A DNA stretch of 64,000 nt from Lineus longissimus (Eukaryota > Nemertea > Pilidiophora > Heteronemertea > Lineidae). The DNA is taken from the NCBI RefSeq assembly GCF_910592395.1, contig NC_088324.1, positions 7,838,953 to 7,902,952 of the forward strand, in the 5' to 3' direction. Each line of letters opens with the position of its first letter. Within the stretch, counting starts at the first letter, position 1. A program made the position numbers and the translations under genes. Positions 36,901 to 48,900 of the stretch are shown here, piece after piece. Below the pieces are notes generated by a model that saw only the letters and a list, made by a program, of their open reading frames with translations, searched no databases and was not told the DNA's origin.

Positions 36901-39900
36901 CCCTCGTTTGAACTATGAGACTCTAGGCAGGGACCTCTTTGTCTGAACTAACCCTTCAGAAGCTGCTGTAGGCAAAGTGGCTTGTATTATCAGCAAGTGG
37001 TCAAAAGATCCCTGGTTAGAACCCAACAGTCGGCATGAGACTGTAGACAGGGACCTCTTTGTCTAAACTCACTCTTAAGAAGCCACAGTGGACTAGTGGC
37101 TCAGACAATCGGCAAGTGACCAAGAGGGTCTTGGTTGGGATTTCGCAGTAGGCATGATACTCTATCCAGGGACCTCTTCTTCTAAACTAACTGTGAACTA
37201 GTGGCTTGGATTCTCAGCTCATGGTCAAGATGGCCCTGGTTCCAACCCCAGTCGGCGTGTCTCTTTGTCGGACTTGCTTCTCTCCACCCAGGTGTAAAAA
37301 TGGGTACCGGTCAGAAATACTCAGGTTGTAGCACTGAATGAACAGTTCATCTGAGTTCTACTGAAAGGTTTCTGGACAGGCCGGGTTTAACGTGTGAAGT
37401 CCAATGTCTCTTTTACTGTAGTTGATATCAGATGATAAACCCCAACTTTTAACCAAACTTTAGGATTGGGATGCACAGCCCTGGCTCAGCACATTCTTTG
37501 GTATATATTTCCACTTTAAAGCAAATGAAATATAAGCAGCTAACAATCTAGGTTTGTTGGCAAAACTTTGTAAGCTTCTGCTTGGGAAACAGTGCCAGCA
37601 TGGTGTATGCACTTTTTCTAATTACGCCATCCGCAGGTGAGCAGAAAAACGTGAATTTGCTTGGACTGGAAGCGTGTCGGTTATGATGATGGCGATGCTG
37701 ATGGTTTTTATCATTGCAAGTTTACTACTGCTCGCACCAGAACCTGTTATAACATTGTTGATTGATCAGGCAAGGCAGTCTAAAAAAATTCAAAATGGCC
37801 ACCCTGGTTATGTAGGTGCCATCTTGGATTAGTGTCAAGATGACAGTACAGTCAAAAGCGATGTTCATCGAAGGGTATTCTTAACACAAATTGGTTGTAT
37901 TAACACAGTATTGTCTTCAGTGTGTTGTGCATTGCGTCTCGTTTTGGTAGCAGCAGTTTTGGTGTCGCAACCGTAACAAGTTCAGCGACAGGCACTCACC
38001 TTTCTCCCCCCCCCCCCGTGCTTCTCTAAAACCGAATCTTCTCGCATTTTTCACAATCTCCAGTCTAGCCGATGGCAAGAATAAATAGAGAGTTAAGTCT
38101 TTAATAATTCTTGCCGATAAAGTATCTTGTATTGTTTCTGTGATACACGTGTTATGATTGTAAGTCGGGCACCTGGACGGATACCGGATATTAAGAACAA
38201 GGTGTGAATGGCAGCAAGAATACGATAAGCCCGACGAGATAGCGTCGAATATTGTAGACGATATTTGGAGCAGGGATTCATTCACTCAAACATTTGCTGC
38301 TAGCTGAGTTAAAGGGGGACTGTAGGCAGGAGCTGAGAGGCTGATTTTGCCATCTTCAGGTGACTAATATACACAGTAACATGAGTAAGGGGCCTAGGTC
38401 ATGTCAGATTCAGCACTAAATACATTGTGTGTACAAACGCAAATCGTTTCGTCATACTGTGAGATGTGAGAGACCCCTATTGGCAACTTTGTGTAACTTT
38501 ATCTTGCCTGACTAGCTGCTGCCTGTATTGTCCCTTTAAGGATTGACCCAAGACACCACCATTTTGGCTAGAATTTGAAATCCTAAAGCAATTGGAACTC
38601 TTTCAGGTCTATGTTTCTTGTCAGTAGAAATTAATCAACCGGTCTTATATCAGTGAAACTAGAGTAATTATGTAACTCCAGGATATAATCAATTAGTGTG
38701 ATATATCTAATCTCAAGGCTCACGTCCTGGTCATGATATGAAATATTAGGCCTTCTTACAACGAAATAGAAAGTGTTATGGAAGCAGCATAGTCCATTTT
38801 GAACCTGGGGTGTGAGTCTACCTTGTGTTTAAAGGGGGACTATAGGCAGGAGCAGAGGGGCTAATTTGGCCATCTTCAGTTGACTAATATACACAGTAAG
38901 GGTCCTGGGTCATGTCAGACTCGGTACTGAATATATTCCTCGTACAAGCGGGAATCATTTCGACGTACTGTGAGGTGTGAGAGACCCCTATTGGCAGCTT
39001 TGTGTAACTTTATCTCGCCTGCCTAGCTGCTACCTATATTGTCCCTTTAAAGGGACGACAGGGGTGTGTGAAGTGTTGGTTTTTTATTCAGAAATTGCTT
39101 CCGATACGACCGTGACCTTTCCTAAAAGAATCCAGCCATGAATCTGAAATACAAGCAGTCCAAAACCACCTTGATGTCGTTTGAACAGGTATCAGAGGTA
39201 GTGTATGTGAACTGCTGCTATCAGCCTCAGTGGTGGTACTGGCGGCGACACTGTGGGGAGTCTGGTGTACTATCTTCTGTCCCAGAAGTGCTGTCACTGG
39301 CATGATGGCAGAAGCCCATTCTATAATGATGCCCAGGCCTAAGGTACATTATTTATTGGTACTGGGGCCAAAGTATTCCCCAGGAAACAAAATTATGAAA
39401 CAAGGGGGCAAAGGGCCTCTCTACTTCATGAAACATCTTTGAAATTGACCATGGAATTTCAGAACACACCAGCAGAATTGATGAGAAATGCAGTGCACGC
39501 CCTCCTCCCCCTTGCGGCTCCTGGATCCGCCACTGCAAATTGTCCTAGGGTCGAGGTAAGTCGGCCATGCCAGAACTATCTTTAAGAACAAATCGAAATT
39601 CATAATTCTCTTTGCAGGTTTTGAATTTTGTGAGAGTGGCGGTGCAATCTCGGAAAGTGAATCTCTTGTCGACCGATCGAGATGAGGGCGATGTCCAGAA
39701 GTATGATCTACCGGTTGACGACGCGCTAAAGGAGTTGACGGTATCCGTCAGCGGAGAGAGGCCTTATATCAAACTCATTAATCCGGCAGGTAAGATGAAT
39801 CAAGACGAAGGGGGCTACAGACTAAGTCATGTGTGGGATCAGAGTCTGTCGGTGGTGTAGTAGCTCAGATCTCTGATTAGCCGTTATGAGGTCCATGGTG

Positions 39901-42900
39901 TGATTGTTGCTACGGGCGGGAGACTGTAAGCAGGACTCTTTGCCTGACATAAGCCTAACTCCGCCCAGGTCTAGAAATGGGACCTTTCAGAAATGCTTAT
40001 AGGAGCCTCATGGCCTAGTGGTTTTCACTGCTGGCCACCACTCAATAGGGCCCGGGTTCGATCCCGGGGAGAACCCAGGATCGTATATCTGGATGAACCG
40101 GCGTGGCTTTCACGGAACTAAAATTCCTGGCTCTTCATAGTCCTTCGAATGAGACTCAAAACCGAGGTTCCTTGTACCTGGTGTCTATGCCAGGGCAAGC
40201 TAAGACCCCACCAAGTGAGAAACATGAGTAGCTTGTGTGGACTCTATCTCTCTCGCCAAAGTCTGACCACTAGGCCAATAAACCCAATTGGCGCCTAACC
40301 GTAGTGGCACGCAGGATACGCTCATCCCGCCTTGGAGGATTACTCCTAGGAGAATGATCCCTCCAAGTGCAGAGCGAACGCTGAAGAAGAAGAAGAAGAA
40401 ATGCTCAGGTTGTAGCGCTGATTGAGCAGCTCATCTGAGTTCTACTGAAAGGTTTCAGCTTAGACTTGGTAATAAATGCAAAGCGCTTCGATGAAGTTGT
40501 TCATCATATAAGCGCTATATAAGAATTGACATTTGAGCACTTACATTTACGTATCGTACTCGTATTAAGCGCTTTCCACTTTCAATTTCAGGCGAAGAGG
40601 TCAACGAACTAAACGGCCTGAACAAACTCCTCAAGATCAAGAAGGCGCAGATTGTGGGCATCAAGAACCCGATGCCCGGGATGTGGAAACTGATCGTCAA
40701 GAGCGAGAGTGCCCACACGCTCCGAGTCACCGGGCTGAGCTCACTCGATTTTGTGCACGGATTCTCAAGAACGCCGACACTGAATATGAAAACGACGAGC
40801 CACAGACCTGTGCAGGGTGGGTTTAGTTTTGTTGCATGGCTTGTTTGTTCTGCTGCGGAGTGCTGTAAAGCGCCCTGGATTTGAGCAATGATTGTTGCTG
40901 TGATGAGCGATAAAAATGTGCTTGTCTGCAGGGTTAACTGGTTATTGTTGAGTTTGATTTTGATTGCCGGTTGCAGCAATCACCAATTCTTGCTGAAGAT
41001 ACTTTTGTTGATGCTCTTTCAGCTGTGCTTATCCATCAATTGGCTAAAGAAACAGCTGAGCTTATCCATCAACTGGCTATAGAAACACCTGAGCTTATCC
41101 ATCAACTGGCTATAGAAACAGTTGTGCTTATCCATCAACTGGCTATAGAAACAGCTGTGCTTATCCATCAACTGGCTATAGATACAGCTGAGCTTATCCA
41201 TCAACTGGCTATTAATACAGCTGAGCTTCTCCTTCAACTGGCTATAGAAACAGCTGTGGGTATCCATCAACTGGCTATAGAAACAGCTGTGGGTATCCAT
41301 CAACTGGCTATAGAAACAGCTGTGGGTAATCAACTGGCTATAGAAACAGCTGTGGGTATCCATCAACTGACTATAGAAACAGCTGTGGATATCCATCAAC
41401 TGGCTATAGAAACAGCTGTGGGTATCCATCAACTGGTTATAGAAACAGCTGTGGGTATCCATCAACTGGTTATAGAAACAGTCTGCATTACCGTAAAAAT
41501 AGTGAGCAGCGAAAAAGAGATGCACGTCACATTGACCCTTTTGCAATATTTCCAGGAATACCAACATATATCTTGTTGAACGCCACGGATCTGGTACCCC
41601 CTGGCAGGATGACCAAACTGGAGCTCCTCAATTTGTACGGCCAGCGTCTAGTCGAGGTCCCTCTCGTCCTCGACACCAACCACCCGTCACTTTACAACGT
41701 GTCGGGATTTGTCCCTCCAAATAAGGAGTTCTTCTATGTGAAGGTACGTGGAACAGTTTTCCTTTACTGTTACCAGTCGAGGCTCCTGATGGGGCTTGTC
41801 GTAGGCCACTCTAACTAATTCCATTGTATTTTGCCCAAATTGCAGGGTGGGTCTGCCTGCATTATTTCTATCCACCGGAGCTTGATGGGATATTTTTTGG
41901 AGTAAAGTATATCCGGTCAACGTGCAACTATTTGGGGGGGAACTTTCTTTTCAATATGTGATGTGATCGCCTAATTCATCATGAGAAAAGCATTTTTACT
42001 CTGCCCTGAAATGTTGCAACGATTGACAGGTGTTTGATTTTGCCCATGGATTACAGCGGTTAGCTCAGTGATTGAGCCCTGAACAAGAATGGCACGTTCC
42101 TTATCCCTCAACTGAATTTATCGTTTATTTCTCTCAGGTTGAGGGCATTGACAGCAAAGGTTACCAATTCTGGAGAACAGCCCCTACCGCCATCACGGTT
42201 ATCATCCCTGGCGCACCAGAAGTCCAGATGCCCGAGACGACATACGGTTTCTACGACACCAAGGCAACGCTCCTGTGTCAGGTCGACAGTTTAGTACCGT
42301 ATTCCGTACAGTGGTCTAAAGATGGCGCCGCTGTTGGACAGCAGCTTTACTTCAGGTGAGATTTGAAAGAACCTACGAGTTCAGCGACAGAAGCTGTAGG
42401 TCAATTTAAGGTGCATCTCAAAGTACGAAATCATAAACGACAGCTGATCCGTGCCCCATGCAAATAAAAGTTTCTGAGCTACTAGCCGTTATCAGTAGAA
42501 ATGTTTTCTAGTGGACAATGCACAATTGACAGATGATCTGTGCCCCATGCAAATAAGAGTTCCTGAGCTATTAGCCGTTATCAGTAGAAATGTTTCTAGT
42601 GGACAACGCACGTCCGTTGCGTCTAAGCCTGACCATTATAGGAAGAAGGTCTCAGTCAGGCCAAGGAGAAGGAAACTGTAGCGTGTTCTTTCTTCATTTT
42701 CAGCGAGTCGCGAACGGTCCAGTACCGCGTGGAATCCGCCAGTATTTTCTCTGAGGGTGTTTATATGTGCAACGCATCAAATGCTGCAGGATCGGCTATC
42801 GCACAGACATTCCTGGATATCAAAGGCAAGTGATGTTATTTATGACCCGCCCTTAATTACAATTAAAAGTCCTGTGCCCCCTGTGCATTTTTGAGACAAT

Positions 42901-45900
42901 TAGTGATAAGGTTTTGTTGATGTCAACCCAACCAGAGTAACAATGTGGAATTTCATAAATCCTGTTTTAAAGGGACAGTTTGGGCATAAGATTTAGGTGG
43001 CCAGGAGGTTAATGTGCCTACTGGCCACTATGTGCCACCATATGTATAGCGTCGAACTAAAGCTCAGCGCTACTAGTTGGAGTTGGTTGATAGCAAGGAA
43101 TGTTGGAAGGCGGTTTTGGACACGATTTGCAAATTTCATGTCGGGCAACAGTTACTTTCGATGTCTATTGCAGTTCAGTGATCTATCGAGGAGACTGTTT
43201 GAAGAATTTGTCATCCTGCTTTATATAAAAAAACCAACATATTTCATACCCTTCTTATCCCTTTAAGAAATGAGATTAAAAGCATGCACATTTTGCTTGT
43301 TCACCGAAATATTTTTTACACAATTCTTTCAGAGCCACCACCGAGCATCATCGCGCCGTACAACATCTCGGCGACGCCCGGGCACAGCGCGTTACTGACG
43401 TGTATTGTTGCCTACAGTTCTGTCGATTACAACATGACCTGGTACCGATTTAGAAACGGCGAGAAGGTGGCGATCACAACCGACGACAAACATCAGTTGT
43501 TTACGAATGGATCGGTTATTGTCAAGTAAGTCTATACAGTGACGGTCAGAAGTAACATTTCTTTGTCTGTGCATTTTTTTTCTGTAGTCATTGCAAAAAC
43601 ATTTCAGCGACAGCCAGCTCATCCTGGTATAAGCCGAACCCACTTCAGAGACTGTTTACTCCTCCTACTGTAGGCCTAACCGATTCCAGGAATATCTTGC
43701 TCCTGTCGGCCGAATCCACCTATGTGGTCCTGAAATTCTAAAACACCTTGATTACAATGAACCACTGTTAGCAGTGTGTAATACAGTATGCACCCACTGA
43801 GCCTCGTTTTGATAGCAGCAGTGATGTAGGCAACCATAACTGCTTTGATTGGTGCAAAATATGGAAGCGTTAAAAAAGCAGTCGTAATCACACTTCATTG
43901 TTAAGTTTGCGGTGTTTTAGAATAGAACTTGACACCTCACTGTCGGTATTTTTTGCCTCACCTAACACAGCTCAGGTGGAGCAGTTATTTCACCCATCTT
44001 TAGCTCGACACTCACAGTGTTCGGCGAGACAACTAGTTTACCTCTAGTTTGGTATCAATCCCTTAAATAAAAGAACAAGAAGTACAAGGTACAGTAGAAC
44101 CTCTCTAATAAGGCACCCTCGGGACTGACAAGTGCTGTCTTTAATATAGAGGTGTCCTGACTAGTGAGGTCATATTGATTGGAAACAACCAATTTGGGAC
44201 CAAAACTAGTGTCCTTGATAGAGAGGTTGTCCCTAATAGGGAGGTGTCCACTAAGGGAGGTTCCAATGTATGTATAAAAACCTGCAGACTACTATTTACT
44301 CTAGGAAAATTTCTACGCAGAACGTTGCAAAACCTCCAATGTTTATTTCAGAGATATCGACGACACTGATGAGGGTCGTTATCTCTGCCGGGCTACAAAT
44401 GAGGGTGGCTTCAACGAGGAGTCGGTCTATGTTATGGTCAACAGTAAGTTTAACCCTTTCCCGCCAGCCGACATGTATAGACGCAACATTTTTCTCTACT
44501 CAGGGATGTCTGATGTCCTATCTTGCGCACGCGGTACACCAAATTCGAACAATGCTAGCACCTGGTGGGTAAAAATTTACTAGTCTTTAGTAATTGTTGC
44601 TGCATCTGATCCCAAGGGATAGAAATCTAATGGTATTTCTTGATTTCTTTCAGGACACCCTGTTGCCCTCGTCACACCACAGACCCGTAGTTTTGTGGTC
44701 GGTGATTCCGTCAACTTCACTTGTACGTCGACCGGTTTCCCGACTCCGCGTTTTAATTGGTTCCGCGACGGCCAGGGCCTCGTCGAGGGCAAGAAGATCA
44801 TGTTCCCGCAGCCCGGAGTCATCATTCTCAAGGATCTGAATCGAGAGGACGCGGGGCAGTACGAGTGTCTGGCGTCAAATCCTGCAGGAGATGACACCAA
44901 GGTGGCCATCTTGAACTATATGGGTGAGTTTTGGTTGTGCTAGCAACAGAATATCCCCCCATCACGCAAGACGCGACGTCAACCATGTCCAAGGAAATTC
45001 TCCTTTGAGGACTCTCACTGAAATACACTACTGCAATGGAAAGCACTTGAAAATGGTGTATCACGTCCTGCACAGGCAAAATTGTCCATGCATGGACCTG
45101 TGACAGGGATTAATCATCAATGTTCCATCCATAGGGCATCTTTGTATCATAGAACCATCCATGTGGTTCCATCCATGGATTAAGGAATTGAACCCGAGGC
45201 GGAGGACCTTGGTTGAGTTACCAAGACACTCGAGGGTGGAGCTAAAATACAGTCCAAACCCTCGGCTCAGCGAATTTTGGACGAAATTTTAGCTCCACCC
45301 GAGAGTGTCTTGGTAACTCAACCAAGGTCCGAAGCCGAGGGTTCAATTTCTATTCTAAAATACCTCAAACTTAAAAAGATAGGCCACGAAAATAACTTGA
45401 ATATGTGCGAATTTGGCAAATTCCATCCATCGCCTGCCCGGAGCGCCGGTAGCGCCGTTGTTTACATTATGTTACGGCAGCGTGCATAGGAAGTCCGCAT
45501 CGGCTCGCCCAAGTGATGCTAAAATCTGCGCAAATGGGCTTTTTGGAGCGTTTTTCTCAGCAAATATGTGTAGTGCTCATTAAAAAAATTAGGGTGGTTG
45601 ATGCTTCCTTGGCTGATTTGTGTTTGAAGCAGTGTTTGAGAGCCTCAAACTTCTGAAGTGAGCTGTGTGCATGGTTTCCACATTTTAGTGCAACCCGAGG
45701 GAACTTTGGTAGAGCATCTTGGTTGCATGTCCAAAACACTCCACTCTCAGAACGAGGCTTATGCATTTTCCATTTAAAAGTTGACTTTACGGTACCAAGG
45801 TATTTTAGAATTGATGACGGAGATGGTCAGATCTACCATTGGGCCCATCATTGATCCATGGATGTAATCTGTTATAGAGTTTTTGATGGGCCGTCAAAGA

Positions 45901-48900
45901 AATGGTAAAGTAATCTTATTTTCCAGATTCCTGTAGACTGTAACTCAAATGAATTTGTACTTTGCTGCTTCACATACCTTAAATTTATTAAATTTTTTCA
46001 CTTTCACGTGTTGCCGGTGACCAAAGCTGGATATGCAGAAGTCAAACAAAACCGGCACCAGTCTACAATTTTGAGTCGATGATAGATGTGGACATTTTTT
46101 CGAAATCTGTGATGTAGAACCTTTCTATCAAGGACACAAGTTTTGGTTCCAAATAGTTTACTCCCAATTCAATTCGACCTTTCTAATCAGGACACTTCTT
46201 AAAGGGGGACTGAAGGTAGGAGGAGAGGGGCTAATTTGGCCATCTTCAAGTGACTAGTATACACAGTAAGGGCCCTTGGTCATGTCAGACTCAGCACTAA
46301 ATATATCCCTCGCACAAGTGTGAATCATTTCGACTGACTGTGAGATGTGAGAGACCCCTATTAGCAGCTTTGTGTAACTTATCTGGCCTGCCTAGCTGCT
46401 GCCTATATTGTCCCTTTAAGGACAGCACTGATCAGTCCTGAGGATGTCCTTGATAGAGAGGTTCTATTGTACATTCAGATTCCTATTGAGGATTGACAAG
46501 ATCATCCTTTTCAGAGGCTCCGAAGGTGAAGCCGGTTAGGCCACGTAGGCTGTTTGCCAGGGGAGACACGGCCACGCTGGTCTGTGAAGCGATGGGTATC
46601 CCACGACCCAAGATTACATGGTTCAAGGGAGAACAGAAGGTAAGATATCATCCATGTCTTCTTCTTCTTCTTCTTCTTCTTCAGCGTTCGCTTTACACTT
46701 GGAGGGGTCATTCTCCTAGGAGTAATGCTCCTCCAAGGCGGGATGAGCGTGTCCTGCGTGCCACTACGGTTAGGCGCCAATTGGGTTAATACCTCCATGG
46801 GTTTATTGGCCTAGTGGGCCGACTTTGGCGAGAGAGATAAGAGTCCGCGCAAGCTACTCATGTTTCTCACTTGGTGGGGTCTTAGCTTGCCCTGGCATAG
46901 ACACCAGGTACAAGGAACCTCGGTTTTGAGTCTCATTCGAAGGACTGTGAAGAGCCAGGAATTTTAGTTCCTTGAAAGCCACGCCGGTTCATCCAGACAT
47001 ACAATCCTGGGTTCTCCCCGGGATCGAACCCGGGCCCTATTGCGTGGTGGCCAGCAGTGTAAACCACTAGGCCATGAGGCTCCGAATATCCTTGTCTAAC
47101 TGAAGTGGCATGCAAAATGCTGATCCTGCCTTGGTGGAGGAATATTCCCTAGAATAACTCCGCCAAATGCAGAGAAAACGCCAAAGAAGACAGAAGATCT
47201 TTTTCATATTAAGGACTATTTGGCAGATCTTCCAATAAATCTTCAATTATAAGGGCATACAGTCCCAGTCACAATTAACATACCCTCTACTCCCTGTTTG
47301 CTGTGTACACCGTAATGCATAAGCTGCATGCAAGTAATACCAGAAATTCATTGGAACATCCCTCCGCAAACAACTCTCTTTTAAGAACCACCTCTCAAAA
47401 TTCAAACCGTTTCATGGCTTTTCAAACATTTGATGAATTATAATTGATATCTAGACATGTCAGAACCAATTAAACACTGCCAATGTAGTTGTTGATGTCC
47501 TAAGATGCTGCATGCGAAAATCAGCTCAAAATTCCAACTGCTTCATGGTTTTTCAAACATTTGGTAAATTTTTGCAAAATTCAAAAAGGGGCCTTGGATC
47601 CAGGGCCTATATGACCATCCATGAGCATGAATGTATAGGAATGAAAAGCCTGTAAGAACTGGGTACAAGGTATTTTTAAAGTGGTCTGCATCCGCAAACT
47701 GTGCGTGATATAACGCTGAAAATGCGGGATATTGATGATAGATACATAATCTGATAGATGTTAAAGCAAAAGCAAAAAAATTTTCAAAAAATCTTGATAT
47801 TTTGAGAACATGATCAAGTTGACATTTCGTGATATTTGGAAGAATAAATGGTTTATTAGGACTGATATTGATATTTCGCTTTAGCATCAATCAGATTATT
47901 AGCTCACCTCTGGGGAGCTTATATGATACCGTGGCGTTCGTCGTCCGTTGTCCGTCGTCGTCGTCAGTCGTTGTCCGTTAGCGGAGCACGTTTCGTCACC
48001 GATAGGGCTAGATTGCTAAAACTTGGTGTGATGGTAGCTTTGGGCAATATGCCCAGAATGAGTTTTCTTTTTCGCGATATGACCTTTTTTCTGGACTCCA
48101 GGCGGCCATCTTGGAAATTCTTATCATCCTTTTGTCCAGTACCAGAATGCTGGCTACCAAACTGACCACACCTAAAAGATCTGTTCTTATTTCCCTTCCA
48201 GTTGGCCGACCTGTCATTCATCCAGGCATTTGACAGTGAACTGTACATCCTCGTCGTCCAGGACCAGGATGCTGGAAGCTATACCTGTGTGGCTACCAAT
48301 GAGGCTGGGGAAGATTCTGCGACCATTGATCTCGAGATAGGGTGTAAGTTTTTCATTCCGTTTCTGGCCCAAAGGAAGTCTTCATGAAATAAGACAAAGA
48401 TTATGTACATGCATGTGCAATAAACTGATATCTGCTTGTCAACAAATCACTCTGTGCAAATATGAGGCATTGAGCAAGTAACTGTTATCAGTAAAATTGT
48501 TGTAGTACATTTCATAATACAACATCGTACTACAGTTCATAATCCATCGTACAACAGTTCATAATTCATTGTAGTACATTTCATAAGGCATCGTAGTACA
48601 TTTCATAAGGCATCGAAGTACATTTCATTAAGCATCGTGGTACATTTCATAATGCATCGTAGTTCATTTCATAATGCATCGTAGTTCATTTCATAATGCA
48701 TCGTAGTTCATTCATAATGCATCGAAGTACATTTCATAATGCATTGAAGTACATTTCATAATGCATCGAAGTACATTTCATTATGCATCGTAATACATTT
48801 CATAATGCATCATAGTTCATTTCATAAGGCATCGAAGTACATTTCATTATACATCATAGTACATTTCATAATACTAAATTGTACTACAGTTCAAAATATG

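Noticed and set aside
40020-40075. tRNA gene suggested by GGGTTCGATCCC
   Set aside because: A and B boxes are present but the body continues as a SINE with a (GAA)n tail; no complete cloverleaf.
41019-41567. 182-codon minus-strand ORF
   Set aside because: Product of a 33-bp repeat without stops on either strand.
40971-41579. 202-codon repeat ORF as part of hemicentin
   Set aside because: The verified exon 6 frame differs, and the frame-consistent exon 5 donor and exon 6 acceptor flank the repeat, so it is intronic.
42826-42845. GTGATG as the exon 8 donor
   Set aside because: It would leave phase 2 and break the EPPPSI start of exon 9.
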